The notes beneath the pieces were generated by a model. It searched no databases. It was not told where the DNA came from and saw nothing but the letters and a program-made list of their open reading frames with translations. Positions 1 through 12,000 of a stretch of 64,000 bases of DNA are shown in pieces. Source of the stretch: Diplosphaera chodatii (Eukaryota; Chlorophyta; Trebouxiophyceae; Prasiolales; Stichococcaceae); assembly GCA_032358165.1 (NCBI GenBank), contig JAALGY010000038.1, positions 1,364,001 through 1,428,000 on the forward strand, given 5' to 3'. Position 1 is the stretch's first letter. Each line of letters opens with the position of its first letter. The position numbers were made by a program, and so were the translations under genes.

Positions 1-1030
1 CGCAAATGCCTCCTCAATGACAGCCTGTGGCAGCACGTTGGCGCCGGATGACACCACGCCCCGCAGCTCTGGGTTGGCCTCCAGCTGCGCCGCATGCCAC
101 AACATGAGTCGTCATGCGCCCAGAGAATTGAAGCTTAAGTTCTGGCAGACGCATGCCAGATGCTAGGTATGCATCTGCTTCTTTGCAAATGCACGGTACA
201 ATCCAGTGCTGGCAGCTCAGCATTCAGGGAGGCCCACAATCGCGGCACCTCTATGATGAGCTTGACGCCGTCGCGGGTGTCCTCCGGCGTGGGCGTCGCC
301 TTGGAGAAGTACCCCAGGTCGAACACGTGGTGCATGTCGGCCTTGACCTCCTTGAGCGTGTACGCGAAGTTGGGCTTCATGCCGAGCGCTGCCTCCGCCG
401 CCTTCTTCAGCTCGCCGTCCACGCCGCGGATCTCCAGCTGCCGACACGGGTATCACGCTGAAGTGCGCTGTAGCGATGAACTCTGCTGTCGCCTTTTGTC
501 ATACGGGCGTTGGCCCGACGACGACGCTTTTGGTGATGCTGTGAATCTTGTGCAAAGCATGGCGCTGAAGGTGCAGCCACCAGACTGACCTCGCTGATGA
601 GGATGCGCTCCTCCGCGGCCATTGGGTCATCCTCTGGCGGCTGGTCGGGCTGCGAGGAGGCTTCGAGCTTGCCCTCTGGTCTGCCCGGCGCCTCCGCCAA
701 GTCGCCGAACACCTGCTGCAGGCCGCGGCCCCGGAAGCGCAGCCTGCCGGCTTGGTGCTGCCGCTGCAGCATCGCGCTGCTCAGCGATGCCAGCGCTGCC
801 TGCCGTTGCCCGCTGCCTGATGCGTGCTGGCTGTCGCTGATGCACGCAGACTGCAGGCGCTGCAGCGCTGTTGCAGCTGCCTCCAGTGCTTGTGCTGGCA
901 CATGAGCTGCGGACGCGCCCAGCTGCCGTGCAACATGCTGCCATGCGCGTCCAGCATCCGGCCTGATGGACAGCTCCTCTCCATCCTCTGTCCTGCCTAT
1001 CTTCAGCTGCGGCCAGCCATGTCTAAACAT
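1..1030 (-). CDS. OEP80: OEP80/Toc75-V-like chloroplast outer-envelope protein, N-terminal part (3' end outside window)
   Basis: Omp85-family protein that inserts beta-barrel proteins into the chloroplast outer envelope. Only the N-terminal region is present. Visible exons on the minus strand are about 1030..590, 437..249 and 84..<1; they join in phase (ISE, then LEIRGVDGELKK; then a donor after VKLIIE; then LEANPELRGVVSSGANVLP). The middle exon is a POTRA repeat (key stretch LGYFSKATPTPEDTRDGV) and the last is the start of the next POTRA (GANVLPQAVIEEAF). The barrel lies beyond position 1. The first exon is acidic and Gln-rich and would be transit or spacer sequence. The start is uncertain: ATG at 1030 is the first credible in-frame Met, and an upstream exon is possible. 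Toc75 itself is the alternative, but POTRA wording such as GVVSSGANVLP fits the OEP80 branch better. Confidence 0.8.
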
Positions 1031-1435
1031 GGCGGGATGTGCAAGAATTTGATCAACACCACTGCCAGCACAGCTGGATTGGCTGTCGAGCGACTGCACC
1101 GCCGATCCAGGCGCCTCAAGCACGCAGCCCTGGCATCACGGGTATCCCGTTCCAGTACTCCAATACACAGCCGGCCTTCAAGTGTGATGTCATGAGCCGG
1201 ACAGCCGGCATGCTAGAGATGACAGCTTGACACCCTCATCTGCTGTCAGACAGCAAGGTTGCTTGGTTTCCCCTGCTATCGGACCCGGGTGCAGCATGCA
1301 GCCATGTGCACTTGACAGTATCAGTGAGCATAGCCGGATTTGTCTGGCTGTCAGCTGTTGCCGAGGGCAGGCTCTTTGCATTCGGTTTTTGACACCTGCA
1401 GGCAGCCATGCATATGCAGTTGGCTGTTGCAACAG

Positions 1436-2232
1436 TGCTGTGCTTGGCTGGCGGGATGTCTACGATGAGCATGAGGACAGAGCTCAACTGCGACGGTATG
1501 CAAGCGTCTGCGTTGATCTACACACAGTGCAGCAATGTGCACATCGCGTATGCCAACAAAGAGATGACCCTGCTTCTTCGACTAATCTGCGGTGCATGTT
1601 AGCGCAGATTGTCACATCATCACAGACTTCTTGCAGAAAGCTCTGCAAGACGGAAGTCAGCGAACTGAGCATGAGCTGGCGGGCGATATCAGGTGAGTGT
1701 GCATGCACAGCGGCACAGCTGCCCCTCCAGTATGCGGCGGATCCTGAATGAGCAATGGTAACCTGTGGAGTGCTGTGTAGGCCACGCAGAAGGATGCAAC
1801 ACCCACGCAGCGAGACAGATATCTTCAGAGCCATTGACAGCGTCTGCCAGGAGGTGTGCGGTCATGGTGCTTCTTCAGTGCTGCATGGGCTGCCTGAAAC
1901 CACGTCTCCACAAGACCTGACCACGATGATTGGTATGAGTGCAACTGAGATCACCTGCAGGTTGTGGCCGCGTCGCCTGACGAATCCAGTTGGTTCAAGC
2001 GGCCTTGTCAAGCACTCATGCAACAACACCGCAGGTGAATTGCAGCATGCTGGCACCACATGTGACCTTGTCCCTTGAGTGCAGCTGAGTGCTGAGGAGT
2101 GCTGTCTGCTCTTGCAGTGCGCTGGAGAACAGCATCTATCAGCATGGCATCGACAACCTGCGCCGCATGTTCTGCAACGAGCTGACAGACCTGTGCCAGA
2201 TGCACGACTTGCACGACCACGGCGAGCTGTGA
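1436..2232 (+). CDS. Unknown protein, four 3' exons (5' exons not found)
   Basis: I do not recognise the family. Four exons join in phase: 1436..1495, 1603..1692, 1790..1855 and 2118..2232, all with GT-AG introns (the second acceptor is TAG). The product of these exons is about 110 residues, charged and predicted helical, with pieces GWRDVYDEHEDRAQLRR, CHIITDFLQKALQDGSQRTE, SETDIFRAIDSVCQEVALEN and IYQHGIDNLRRMFCNELTDL, ending in a His/Asp-rich tail at TGA 2230..2232. The first exon enters in phase 2, so at least one 5' exon is missing; it probably lies between 1031 and 1435 in the divergent space shared with OEP80. The even helical amphipathic pattern suggests a structural or complex subunit, but this is inference. 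Confidence 0.45.
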
Positions 2233-2335
2233 GCAGGCCAGCTTCCAGGCAGCACACCCTGCACTGCACCCTGGACCCCTGGGCCATGATGACCATTGTC
2301 TCCTGCTGCCCCTCAACGCGCCGGGCTGCAGCAAC

Positions 2336-4983
2336 TCAGAACATCTGGCTCTTCTTGTGGCCATGGCTCTGGGTGAACACTGGCTGCGCATGCAGCAGGC
2401 GCGCCGCCATGCTGGCTTCGTACGTTGCTGCACGTTGTCTGGCCAGCATGTCCTGATCCATCTCGCATCGTCGTGCCTGCTCAGCTGCTGCATGCTTGGC
2501 ATCAACCTGAGCCTGCACGACATGGCGCTCATGGCTGATCTAGAAGCTGATGATCGATTGAAGTCTGATGTTGTGGCGTGCACACAGGTCCAGCAGCTGC
2601 TGTTGTTGTCAGGCAAGGGGGATGACAGCCCGCTGCAGTACGTCGCTGACCTGGACGGCGGCCCAGTGTTGCCTGTCCTGATCGCACAAGCGGGCCTTGC
2701 GCACTGCAGCCGCCTGCGTGGCCTGGGCGTCACGCTGCGCCGCTTCCTCGGCCTGTTGGGCCTCACGCCGCGCTTGCTCGGCCCTGGGCATGCACACCTC
2801 ATTGGCACGACCGTTGGTTGTTGTCTCCCCTGCTCAGACTGTGCTGCCTGGGCTTCATTGATGGATGTGAGCGATGCACGCAGTTTGTGTTCGCATTGCT
2901 GTCTCGGTTCACCTGTCCCGCATATGCAGCCCGATCTGCATCTGCTGGAAAGACTGAACCTCCTTGGCAAGCCTGCGCTGGGCGGCCGTGCTGCTTTCGT
3001 CTGCCTGGCGATGCGCTTGCTGCTGGTGCCGAGCCTCTTCCATCAGCCTTGCACGTGTTTCGTTGTCTGCTGCCTCCTGTTTTGCCAGCTGCTCCTCCAG
3101 CTTTAGCCTGTGCAAGGTCCTTGTATGAATCATAGATGTAGTGCGTTTGGCAGTGCCATGTGATTTTGCAAACTTTGCGCACCGTGTGCAGAAGGCCCCA
3201 GCTGGGTACCTACCTGACAGGCCATGTGCAGCGACATCCGGCCAGCTCTTTTCACAAGTATTGCATGTTGGTGTCAGCACAGAGGATCAAAAGCTAATTT
3301 GCCTGTATGCGACTTCCTGCTGATGCAAGCGCAGCTTGGCGTGCTGCTCCGCAGCAGCCTGCTCCCGCTCTCGATCCAGCGTTGCAGCCAATTCCCTGCG
3401 GTCTGCATCACGCTCCTGGATCACCTGTACAGCGTGCTCTGCACGCCGCTGCCTGCGGCAGAGTCCAGTCATATGTGGGCATTTGCACAACACGTTATGG
3501 GCAAGTTTGTTGGGTGCGCACAGCATGTGAGAGACGGCATTCACCGCTCTTGTTCCATGGCATCAGCCATGCGATCTGCCTTCTGTCTCTGCAAATGCCA
3601 GACCTCGCGCTGCTGCGCTCGCTGATCAGCCTCCCATTGACGTCGTGTTTCTACAATGTGCTGCAAAATACCATCAGCACCACGATCATGTCAACGGCCA
3701 GCTTCAGCTCCAACCATGTACGGGGGGGTATGGTATCCCCAACCTGGCAGACAGGGTGAGGCTCATATCGGGTGGTCACCTTGACTCTCTGTTGATGTTG
3801 CTGTGCACGAGTTGCCTCATGTTGCTCCATCTCCTGCCTCAGGCCCTGGGCATGCTCAGCTGCCATTGCAGTCCTGTGCGCCCGCTCATGCAGTTGCCTG
3901 CCATGCAGCAGCAAAGGCATGATGACCTACATAAACCATCAGTGTGATCACCGCATTTGCAATGCATCGGGATTCAGTCGTCGTCGGAAGTCTGCATGCA
4001 CTTCTGTACTCAGACAACAGCAACGCACCGCAAGTGCTGTTGTTCAACCACCCTCGTCTCTGCTTCGTTGTCTTGCTGTGCTTCCGCGGCCTGGCGCATT
4101 GTAGTCGCCCTTGCATCTGCTCGCTGCATGGAGCAACAAGGTGCTTGCAAAGACCGTCATGTCTATTGCGAAAGAGGATATGCGAGGCGTGCCTACTGCT
4201 GCAGTTGCAAGAAAGCTGGGGCACCTGCTGCTCTTGTGCAGCGAGCACAGCGCGCTTTTGGTGCAATTCATTGAGATCCCGGGCAACCTCGGAGTCCCGG
4301 ATGTAGCGCTCTTGGTCCCTTTGCTCTGCCATCCATGAGGGAAACCAACTAGTTGTTTGGTATTTCGGTTGACTTCGTTGTCCTTGCGGTGCACACATCC
4401 GTTGCTGAACTACCGTCCAGCAGTGTGCTCTTGCCGGGGATACAAGCAAATTTGTTCATGCTGCCATCATGGCTTCATTACCGACCTGTGCACGAAGCTG
4501 TTCCCTCACGATAGCACGCTGCCGTGCCTGCTCCAGCATATTCTGCCGTCTTTCTGCGAGGTCTGCGGTTGCAGGCGCCTGCAATATCGCCCGCAGTTGC
4601 GCCTCCTCAGCTGTCAGCTTGTCAGCAAGTGCTTGACGCCGGGCATCCAAGTCATCAGCGATGGAGCTTCCTATCGTGAGCGGCTTGCTGCGATCAGCTG
4701 ATGCCATCTGAGCCTTGATCCTGCTGTTGTTCTCCCAGGTTGCTTCGCCCCGCAGCCGCTGGTCCGTCTGCAAGATGTGCACTGCTCAGCACCGCAGTAT
4801 CTGTCACAAGGCTGTCGGTGTGCGCAGCGCGACATTTGCTTCGCGCTCATAATTGAAAACTGTATCGCAAGTGCACAGGTGTGCCGGTATGTGTACCTTC
4901 ACATCCTGTTGCCGCTGCGTCACCAGGAAGTCCAGCTGCTGCTGACGGGCCTCGCGACCCCGGCACATCTGATACGTTGTCAT
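2336..4983 (-). CDS. Long coiled-coil protein, CFAP53/TPH-domain-like candidate
   Basis: A multi-exon gene whose exons all encode Gln/Glu/Arg/Ala-rich coiled coil. The start is ATG 4983 (MTTYQMCRGREARQQQLDFL, exon to about 4894). Later coding blocks lie near 4780-4490 (DDLDARRQALADKLTAEEAQ, then ERRQNMLEQARQRAIVREQL), 4330-4220, 4110-4050, 3910-3770, 3655-3550, 3430-3320, 3110-2920, 2800-2651 and 2512..2336 (last exon, stop TGA 2336..2338). Spacing of charged and hydrophobic residues, and an early RR-L-LL-EE-M-A-L pattern, resemble the trichohyalin/plectin-homology proteins of cilia, CFAP53 (CCDC11) in particular. The match is by composition and one short region, so the family call is weak. 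Internal exon edges are approximate. It shares a divergent upstream region with the COX5C-like gene. Confidence 0.5.
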
Positions 4984-5494
4984 TGTGCGCGCGCTCCTTC
5001 CTCAAAATCACTTCTCAAAGCCTATCGACACTTAGCTATGACACACTGCCGCTGCATACTCGGTTGCACCTGTTATTCGGCTGGACAAGAAGCTCCGATG
5101 GCGCCGCTGACACAATACCCCTTCCGGAAGCAACAGCAAAAGCCTTCACATAACTTGTTACGCGTGATGTTGACTCGACCATTGACTTCATACCGTGGGC
5201 GCCAGAGCGCGCAAGCAATGTTCATGCCGCACGTGCTGTCGGGACGCTACAGGCTCCTGGGAGGGGTTCCCACCACCGCCGATGTCGGTGCCGCGCAGCG
5301 GCTGCCCAATTTGTTGAGGGCACACACAATCTGTCGACGGCGCGACGATTGCCTGCCTCTACTCCGGCCGCAGCAGTGTCAACAGCACTGGTACCCGGTC
5401 CGGCAGATCTCGCCACAAACGTCGCTACTTACCCGAGGATCGGGTGTAACCCCACTTCTGCAGGCTTGGTCCTGCTCAGCTTGGTCAGGTGGCC
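4984..5494. promoter_or_regulatory. Divergent intergenic region between coiled-coil gene and COX5C-like gene
   Basis: About 510 nt between two start codons that point away from each other. No conserved coding segment is visible on either strand. It must carry the upstream sequences of both genes; no clear TATA box or known operator was found. Confidence 0.4.
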
Positions 5495-5722
5495 ATGGCG
5501 AGCACGGCCGGCAAGGCGGTCCAGGCGGTCAAGCAGTTTACAACAACCGGGAATGCGAGCAGGGTGTCGGTGACAAAGGAGATCACCATTGGCCTGACTT
5601 TGGGCATTGGCGCCGGGCTCATGTGGAAGAGCTGGCACTGGAATGAGAAGCGGAAGCTCTCGGAGTACTACGATGCGCTGCAGGCAATCAATGCGCAGAA
5701 AGCTTCGGAAAGCAGCGAATAA
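5495..5722 (+). CDS. Cytochrome c oxidase subunit 5C/6C-like small membrane subunit
   Basis: A single-exon 75-residue protein. It matches the plant COX5c pattern: a short basic N-terminus, then KEITIGLTLGIGAGLMWKSW as the single inner-membrane helix, followed by HWNEKRKLSEYYDAL, the counterpart of the conserved HHWNEQRKTRTFYDLLE segment. The role is a nuclear-encoded accessory subunit of mitochondrial complex IV. ATG 5495 is chosen because the upstream in-frame codons are non-ATG and the length matches the family (63-77 residues). Its 3' end converges on CLP1 with only 215 nt between stops. An upstream non-coding exon cannot be excluded. Confidence 0.8.
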   Translation: MASTAGKAVQAVKQFTTTGNASRVSVTKEITIGLTLGIGAGLMWKSWHWNEKRKLSEYYDALQAINAQKASESSE

Positions 5723-5937
5723 GGCCTGGCTGTGGTGCGGATGGCCGTGAATGGAAGTACGGCAGTCCATATCCCGTTGTCATGTTTACTCATGGCGATG
5801 ATAGAGTGGTGCTGCAATCGGGCTGCAGTGGCTGCAGGCTGAATATTGGAGCAGACGTGTAGTGGTGGACGACCTTGGAAAATGGTTTCAGCAACAGATG
5901 TTGTTCACGCCCACACGCCCACACATCACACACTTGA

Positions 5938-8575
5938 TCAGTCAAAGTACACCTTGAACGAGCCCGCAAGCAGTATTCGACTCGGCAGGTTGCCCGCGGC
6001 TGGTGCCAGGCAGACGAGTGTTTGCTCGGTCAGCTCCACATCCTTCACATACAAAAACCCTGCGATGTTTGAGGATACCAGCTGCGATTCATCTGCGGCG
6101 TGCGACACGGCCAACAGCGTGTGCAGCAGGTCCATCCCAATTGCGACAGGTGACACTCTGAGCGGGTCTGCCATCGACATCGCCCCTGCGACAGGCATGC
6201 AGGTGCCAGATGTGGAGACCTGGAATGAGGCATATCTTGACTGCTGTTTCTGTTGAAGCTTGCAGCAGCAAGCAGCAGGGCATGCACAGCAGTCAACCCC
6301 GAAGTGCACTACCCACCAATGGGCAACGCTGATGTGGGAGCACGCGGGCCACCGCCCACACGGAAAACGGACACCTCGTCAAACTTCAGCCGTAGTACGT
6401 GAGGGCTGAGCTCGCCGTGGGGACCATAGAAATACTCGCGCACCCGCTGCGTCCGCGCTTCCTGCTGGTGCATGACGCGCAGTTGGCAAGGAGGACCTTG
6501 GGCAGCAGAAAGCATCGGGATCCTTGGGCGGAGTAAAACTCTGCGGGAGTTCCAGGTGCAACAATTCTATGAAGCACCTTGCGCAGCTGGGTCGGCCGCG
6601 TGACAACGCCGCCAGACTTGCTGAGCTTGACAACCCGCACATTGGGCTTGCCCTGCAACACTCAGGAAGCATGTCATGCACCACCCGTGCAGTTGGTGCT
6701 TCAAGGGATATGGGCGCTGCCTCCGTGTCAGGATGCACACTGCATACAGGCAGGCGCACCATGTCTGCAAGCGTGCTGCGCAGCTGATTATACAGCCTAT
6801 CGTCCCCTAGGACCACTACTTTGTCAACCTGCACGGCACGGTGACAGATCTGACGGGGGCCGTGAGGTGATACGCCGCTGATAGCCACCTGAAACCAGGT
6901 GTCAGATGTAGATGCCCAACAATCGTACAGAATTACCTGCAGAGCCTGGATGGAGTGCAGCAGAAGGTCGTAACCCAGACCATCCACCCAGCCCATCGTG
7001 TTGATGATGAGCCCAGCTGCGTTGGCCTGCGGACATGCACAGCTCAAGGCAAAGTCAGATCGTGTAAGGATCTGTGACCACACAGGAACACACTTGATAC
7101 CATCTGCACACGATGCGAGCCTACCTCTGGGCTGGCGGCTGCGCGTGATTTGATCATGTCACCCATGTGTGTGACGCACGATCTGTAGAGCGCCTGCAGG
7201 CGCGGTCATGGGAGTCATGCCGCACTGCGTCAACACTTGTCCACAGGTGTGAGCCCAAATGTGGGGTACCCGGGGTGCCACTCACGTCGTTTTCTGACGG
7301 CGACACATGCCCGAAGTAGTAGACCAGCGGCACCTCCACGGCCAGGCCGTCCTCCACATCGATCGGCGCCTCACAGGGTGTTGCGCAGATGGTGCCCGGG
7401 GGTGTCAAGCTGCCCTGCCCTGCAGCACAGGACCGCGCCCTTGCACCATCCCAGTCCATCTGTGCTCCTGGCATGCCTCGGCAAGAGTACAGCCTGGCCT
7501 ACCATACATAGAGCGTCGTATCAGCACCTATGTCAAGGTCGATTAGGACAGGTGTGCTGTGCTGCCTGACTGCATAATTTGTCAGGATCTTGCACAGCGT
7601 GCTCTTCCCCGAGTCTGTGGGGCCGACCACCTGCCAGGGCGCACCAACAGGTATCAGCATGCTCATGTACCTTCCAGCCTTTGAGGGACCATCTTACTGC
7701 AGGCATTGCATCAGGGTCACAGCCTGTGCAGGCACGGCACGGCAGGTACCATGAGGCGTGGGCCCTGCATGCCGCTGACAAGTGCCTGCTGCCGCTCCTG
7801 CTGGAGTGCATGATGCGCATTGAGGTACAGATGCATGGGCGTCTCGTCTGCCTCGTATCTGTACAAAAAAGAGGTGACCTTGACATGCAAGTATACGTGA
7901 GACAAGTGTGGCGCTCCAAGGGTCTTTGCTGATGGGGATCTCCGGCATGCTGTTTCAGTGTCCGTCTCAACATACCCACACTGCACGTGCTGTAATTTTG
8001 GTGCTTGTCTGCTCACATGAGGTCTGTAGCTGCCGCAATGGGATAGTCCTCCGTAAACACATCGACTGTGCAGCCCGTCCAGGTGAAAACCTGTGTGACG
8101 CAACGAAGACAATCAGGCCAGTGACCATCAACGATCTCGACTCCAAGTGTTTGGGGTGCTGTCTGCACTGGCAGATCGCTTTCTGTCCAGCTGACTCACC
8201 GCAAATTTCTGGCCCCGCAATGCAACTGGCTGCCCGGGCAGCAGCGATGTGCCGAATACTTCAGCCTCCCCAGACACCAGCTGCAGCATCCGTACCACGT
8301 CACAACGCTGTTGCTTTGTATCCTTTGCTGACAAACATCAGATGCACGTTCACATGCTCGTGCACACCCCTGCTGCCAGGCGCACCATGATGGCAACGAC
8401 ATGTTCTGGCCGGACCTCGATGCGCAGCTCACACTCCTGCGCTCATTTGACACGGGCGTTATTGAGTGCTGACGGCACTTGCTTCATTGGCATGACAAGT
8501 GTCCAGGTACAACCGCACCCGCTGCAGCTCATATGTGCGGCGGTCGCTGGTGTCTGACGGCTCTGCGAGCTCCAT
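5938..8575 (-). CDS. CLP1: CLP1, polyribonucleotide 5'-hydroxyl-kinase / cleavage factor subunit
   Basis: CLP1 belongs to pre-mRNA cleavage factor II and to the tRNA splicing machinery; it binds ATP and in many species phosphorylates RNA 5'-OH ends in the nucleus. Thirteen exons: 8519..8575, 8386..8436, 8200..8280, 8017..8090, 7750..7858, 7528..7630, 7286..7419, 7125..7193, 6937..7026, 6760..6828, 6578..6652, about 6315..6461 and 5938..about 6225. The N-terminal beta domain is clear ([39 protein letters not shown]). The Walker A is [12 protein letters not shown] (exon 6), then [55 protein letters not shown] and the C-terminal domain ([27 protein letters not shown]). Phases agree throughout; only the last intron's acceptor is ambiguous. 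Full length, no defect seen. Confidence 0.95.
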
Positions 8576-9052
8576 CCTGGCCGTCGGACTCACACGCTAC
8601 ACATGACGCCGCCAAGCTCACGCGGCACCCTGATGTTCCTGAACGTCTGCAACCAAGGCCGTTCACATGTGGCGGCGCTGGTGAGCGCACCTGCAAGACT
8701 GCCCCCACCTCACCGTACGGCGCAGGCAGCACCCTATAGGTGTAGAAAGCGATCTTGAGATGTGTTGAGGGTAGTATTTCACCCGACAGCTGCAGTGCCG
8801 CTGTCGCGCGTCAGCACATGTCACTGCATAAATCTCCCATCTCAAGATTCATGGCGAGATGCGGAGATGGTGAACAGCGCGGTGGTGCGGTGTCGGCACC
8901 CCCTCGTTTTACCCAATTCTCGCGTGCTTCTTCGCATATTGTATGTATATTATTAGCATGGCGTCGGATCACTGTTCGGGGCGCCGATGACCTGTCATGC
9001 AACTTGAGGTGGTTTGAATGATCTAACAAACTGGGACAGCAGGCTGTTGGGC
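8576..9052. promoter_or_regulatory. Divergent intergenic region between CLP1 and ARC6
   Basis: About 480 nt between the CLP1 ATG (8575, minus) and the ARC6 candidate ATG (9053, plus). No conserved coding segment seen; it must serve as 5' flank for both genes. Confidence 0.4.
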
Positions 9053-12000
9053 ATGGCTGTCATCTTGGGGTCTATGCTGACACAGGGGCATGGTGTGCAC
9101 CTGTATCAAGTCTCCTGGCTGCGCGATCCACGGACACTGGGCGTCCAAGGGTCGGCACCCTGGCGCACGGTGCACCAGCATGCAGCCAGATCCCCTGCCT
9201 TCGGGGGCTCCCACCGCTGCAGCAGTGCAGTATTGAGCGGCGCGGAACCCGCGCGTATCAGCAACCTGCGTGTCGAGAGCCGAGGGCTGACATTCACCCT
9301 GCCGGTGGATTATGCGCAGGTACCGTGTAACATGCAGCATTCAAAAGTGAACGTTGCAGGGGTGGCATGAGCCACCTCTGCGGCAACATCTGGCATGAAG
9401 GAAGTACTAGTGTAGTAATTCTGCTCTCCTGTGAGTGCTGATCGCACCAATACGCACACTGCAGCTGCTCGGTCTACGGGGACGGGAGGCATGGCTGGAC
9501 AGCCAGGTCAACACAGTGTATTCGGAGTTGGCCAACGCCAAGCTGGAGGAGGACTACAGCGAGCGAGCCGCCGCTGGCCGCAAGCAGCTGCTCGATGAGG
9601 TGCATGCTTGCCCGGACGTCGAAGTGTCTGATGGCCTGCAGCCCATCGGTGGCCATCGCTCTCGTGCTGTTCATGCAACGCACTGCAGCACTTCCACCGC
9701 GCACACGCCTGCTGTGAAGCAGGCGCCCAGCTCAGCACTATGCTGTTTCACGGCAGGCCCGGGCGGCATTGATGAGCTCGCGGCCGGGGCGTCCGCTGTA
9801 CGGCTCGGGCGTGGCGCCCAAGGCGCTGACCGTCGCGTGGGACGCCCTGCCCGGAGCGCTGTGCCTGCTGCGCGAGGTGCGTCCGAACCCCAACGATGAG
9901 GTTTGGTGCCCGCGGCAGCGCGGCTCTTCTGCCGTGATGTGCCTGGCCCCCTGGACGCCAGTCTGATTCTGACAGGACTCCAAAAGCGTGTGCACACGTG
10001 TTGGTGCAAGCCACTCAGTGCATGGGCAGTCGTCGTCCGAGCACGCCACAGTCACAGCGCACCACCCTGTCCGACAGGTGGGCGAGCTCGAGGCTGTGCT
10101 GGAGCTGGGCGGCCGGGTGCTGGACACGTGGGAGTCGCGGTCGCTGCGGCGCGACATCCTGCTGTCCATGGCGCTGGCGCACTGCAACCTCGCGACCCGC
10201 GCGCTCGAGCGCGACACCTCGGTGCGCCGGGTGCAGTGTGTGCAGTGCGGTCGTGGGCGCCTGCAGCGGGCGTCGCGGCGCCCTGAAATCCTTCACAGCA
10301 GAGAGTCAACAGGCTCGTGAGGATGTTATGCTCCCCCCTGCTGGCCCGTTGAGAAGATCAAAGTTGCCGATGGTGACTCTGTCGGAATCGTGGTGCGCGC
10401 AGGCGCTCGCCTCCGCGCGGCTGGAGGCGGCGGCGGAGCTGCTGAAGTCTGCGGGCGGGGAGCCGCTGGCGCCCAAGCTGCAGGCCAACATCCGCAGCGC
10501 GCTGGTCGACCTGCGCCCCGCCTGCGTGCTGGACCAGCTCATCGTGCGCCCTGCTCCGTCCTCTCCACCCTCATGGCCTATCAAATTTGCTGAACCCTTG
10601 CGCGTCTGCCTCGTCGAGTCGACGACTGCTTCGGTGGCAGGACTGATGGACCTGCACCTCTGCAGATGCCGCTGGAGGAGAAGTACAGCGGGGTGCGGGG
10701 GCAGGCGCTGGCGCCGCTGCGCTACATGCTGCTGGACACGCCGCCAGGTGGGGACGGTGCCCAGGAACCGAGCGCCCCGCCAGCACCTGCAACACGGTCA
10801 CCTCGCATGAAGAATCATGCGATCGCATAATGCGTACAGATTGCTGCCCATCTGTGTGAAACATCGCTTCCACCCAACCGCCAGAGGCGCGCCCCATGGT
10901 GGACGCCAGCTTCGCCCTCACCGCCCTGGAGCGCCTCACAGCCGAGGAGACAGCCGAGCTGTGCGACTGGGCGGCGGTCGCATCCGCCCGCCGTGCCATC
11001 AGCAGCGTGTGGTGAGCACTGCGTGTGATGCACACAGACATGCATCATGGTCAGCTGTCTATTCTGACATCATGTTCGGGCCTTTCGGGGTATACCTGCC
11101 TGGTTGCATGCGCAGGGCCACACCCGAGGTGCTCCAAAAGGCAGCCAAGGCGCTGGTGGTGGCGGGGTTCACTGCCCGTAAGCCCAGCCTGGTCCAGGCA
11201 GCCCGCAATGTATACAGGCGCCTCCATCGCTCACAGGCAGGGACCACATATGTCCCCTTGAATTAGGGACAGTGCAGATCTGCAAGCGTGGGCAGTGCGG
11301 CCCGTGCACTCAAAGGCCCTGCAGCTGCGTAGCCACCCATGATCTGTAGGGTGATGTCAGTGTCTTCCATCCAGGCCAATGTGGCGGCTGAGCTGGTGGT
11401 GTGCCACGTGCTGCTGGGCGCCACTGGGGCAGCCGAGCGGCTGCTGCATCGCGAGAGGGACGAGGGCTTCACTGTGTGGCTGCCCAGCGGCCACAAGGTG
11501 CTTGACGACTGCACTCTCAAGCGCTGGTTGTTGAATGGGGATTGCCTTCTGCAGTTCCAGCAGCATGCATTGTGCATCAGCCGTCATCAGTTTTTCATTC
11601 TGCACTTTGTTCACGCTGGTAATGCGTGCTCATGCTACGCTCGATGTGGCCAGGCACGGGAGCGCGGTTCTCCGTCTGCAGAGGTGCTGGCCTACGTACG
11701 CGAGGTGTCTCCGCAAGGAGATAAGGATCTGCTCCCTGGTCTGGTACAGTTCACCGAGGGGTGGCTCGAGAAGGTGCATACACAAAGAAAGCATGCACCA
11801 TCAGTAGCCCCTGCAGCCTTCTGATTCAGCACTTGCTGCCAGCCTTGCAGTCGCCTTGCATTGGCGGCAACAGTCTCCAGCGGCCATACAGTATGCAGCA
11901 GATCCTTTCGTCTGCCTGCGCAGATGGCATTCCCGCTCTTCCGGGGCTCTGAAAACAGCTCTGCAAGCCTGGTTCCCTACTTCAAGGTGCGCCCTTGTTG

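Noticed and set aside
2008..2970. A 320-residue minus-strand frame
   Set aside because: It overlaps a plus-strand exon and the coiled-coil gene in the wrong frame and has no motif or regular structure.
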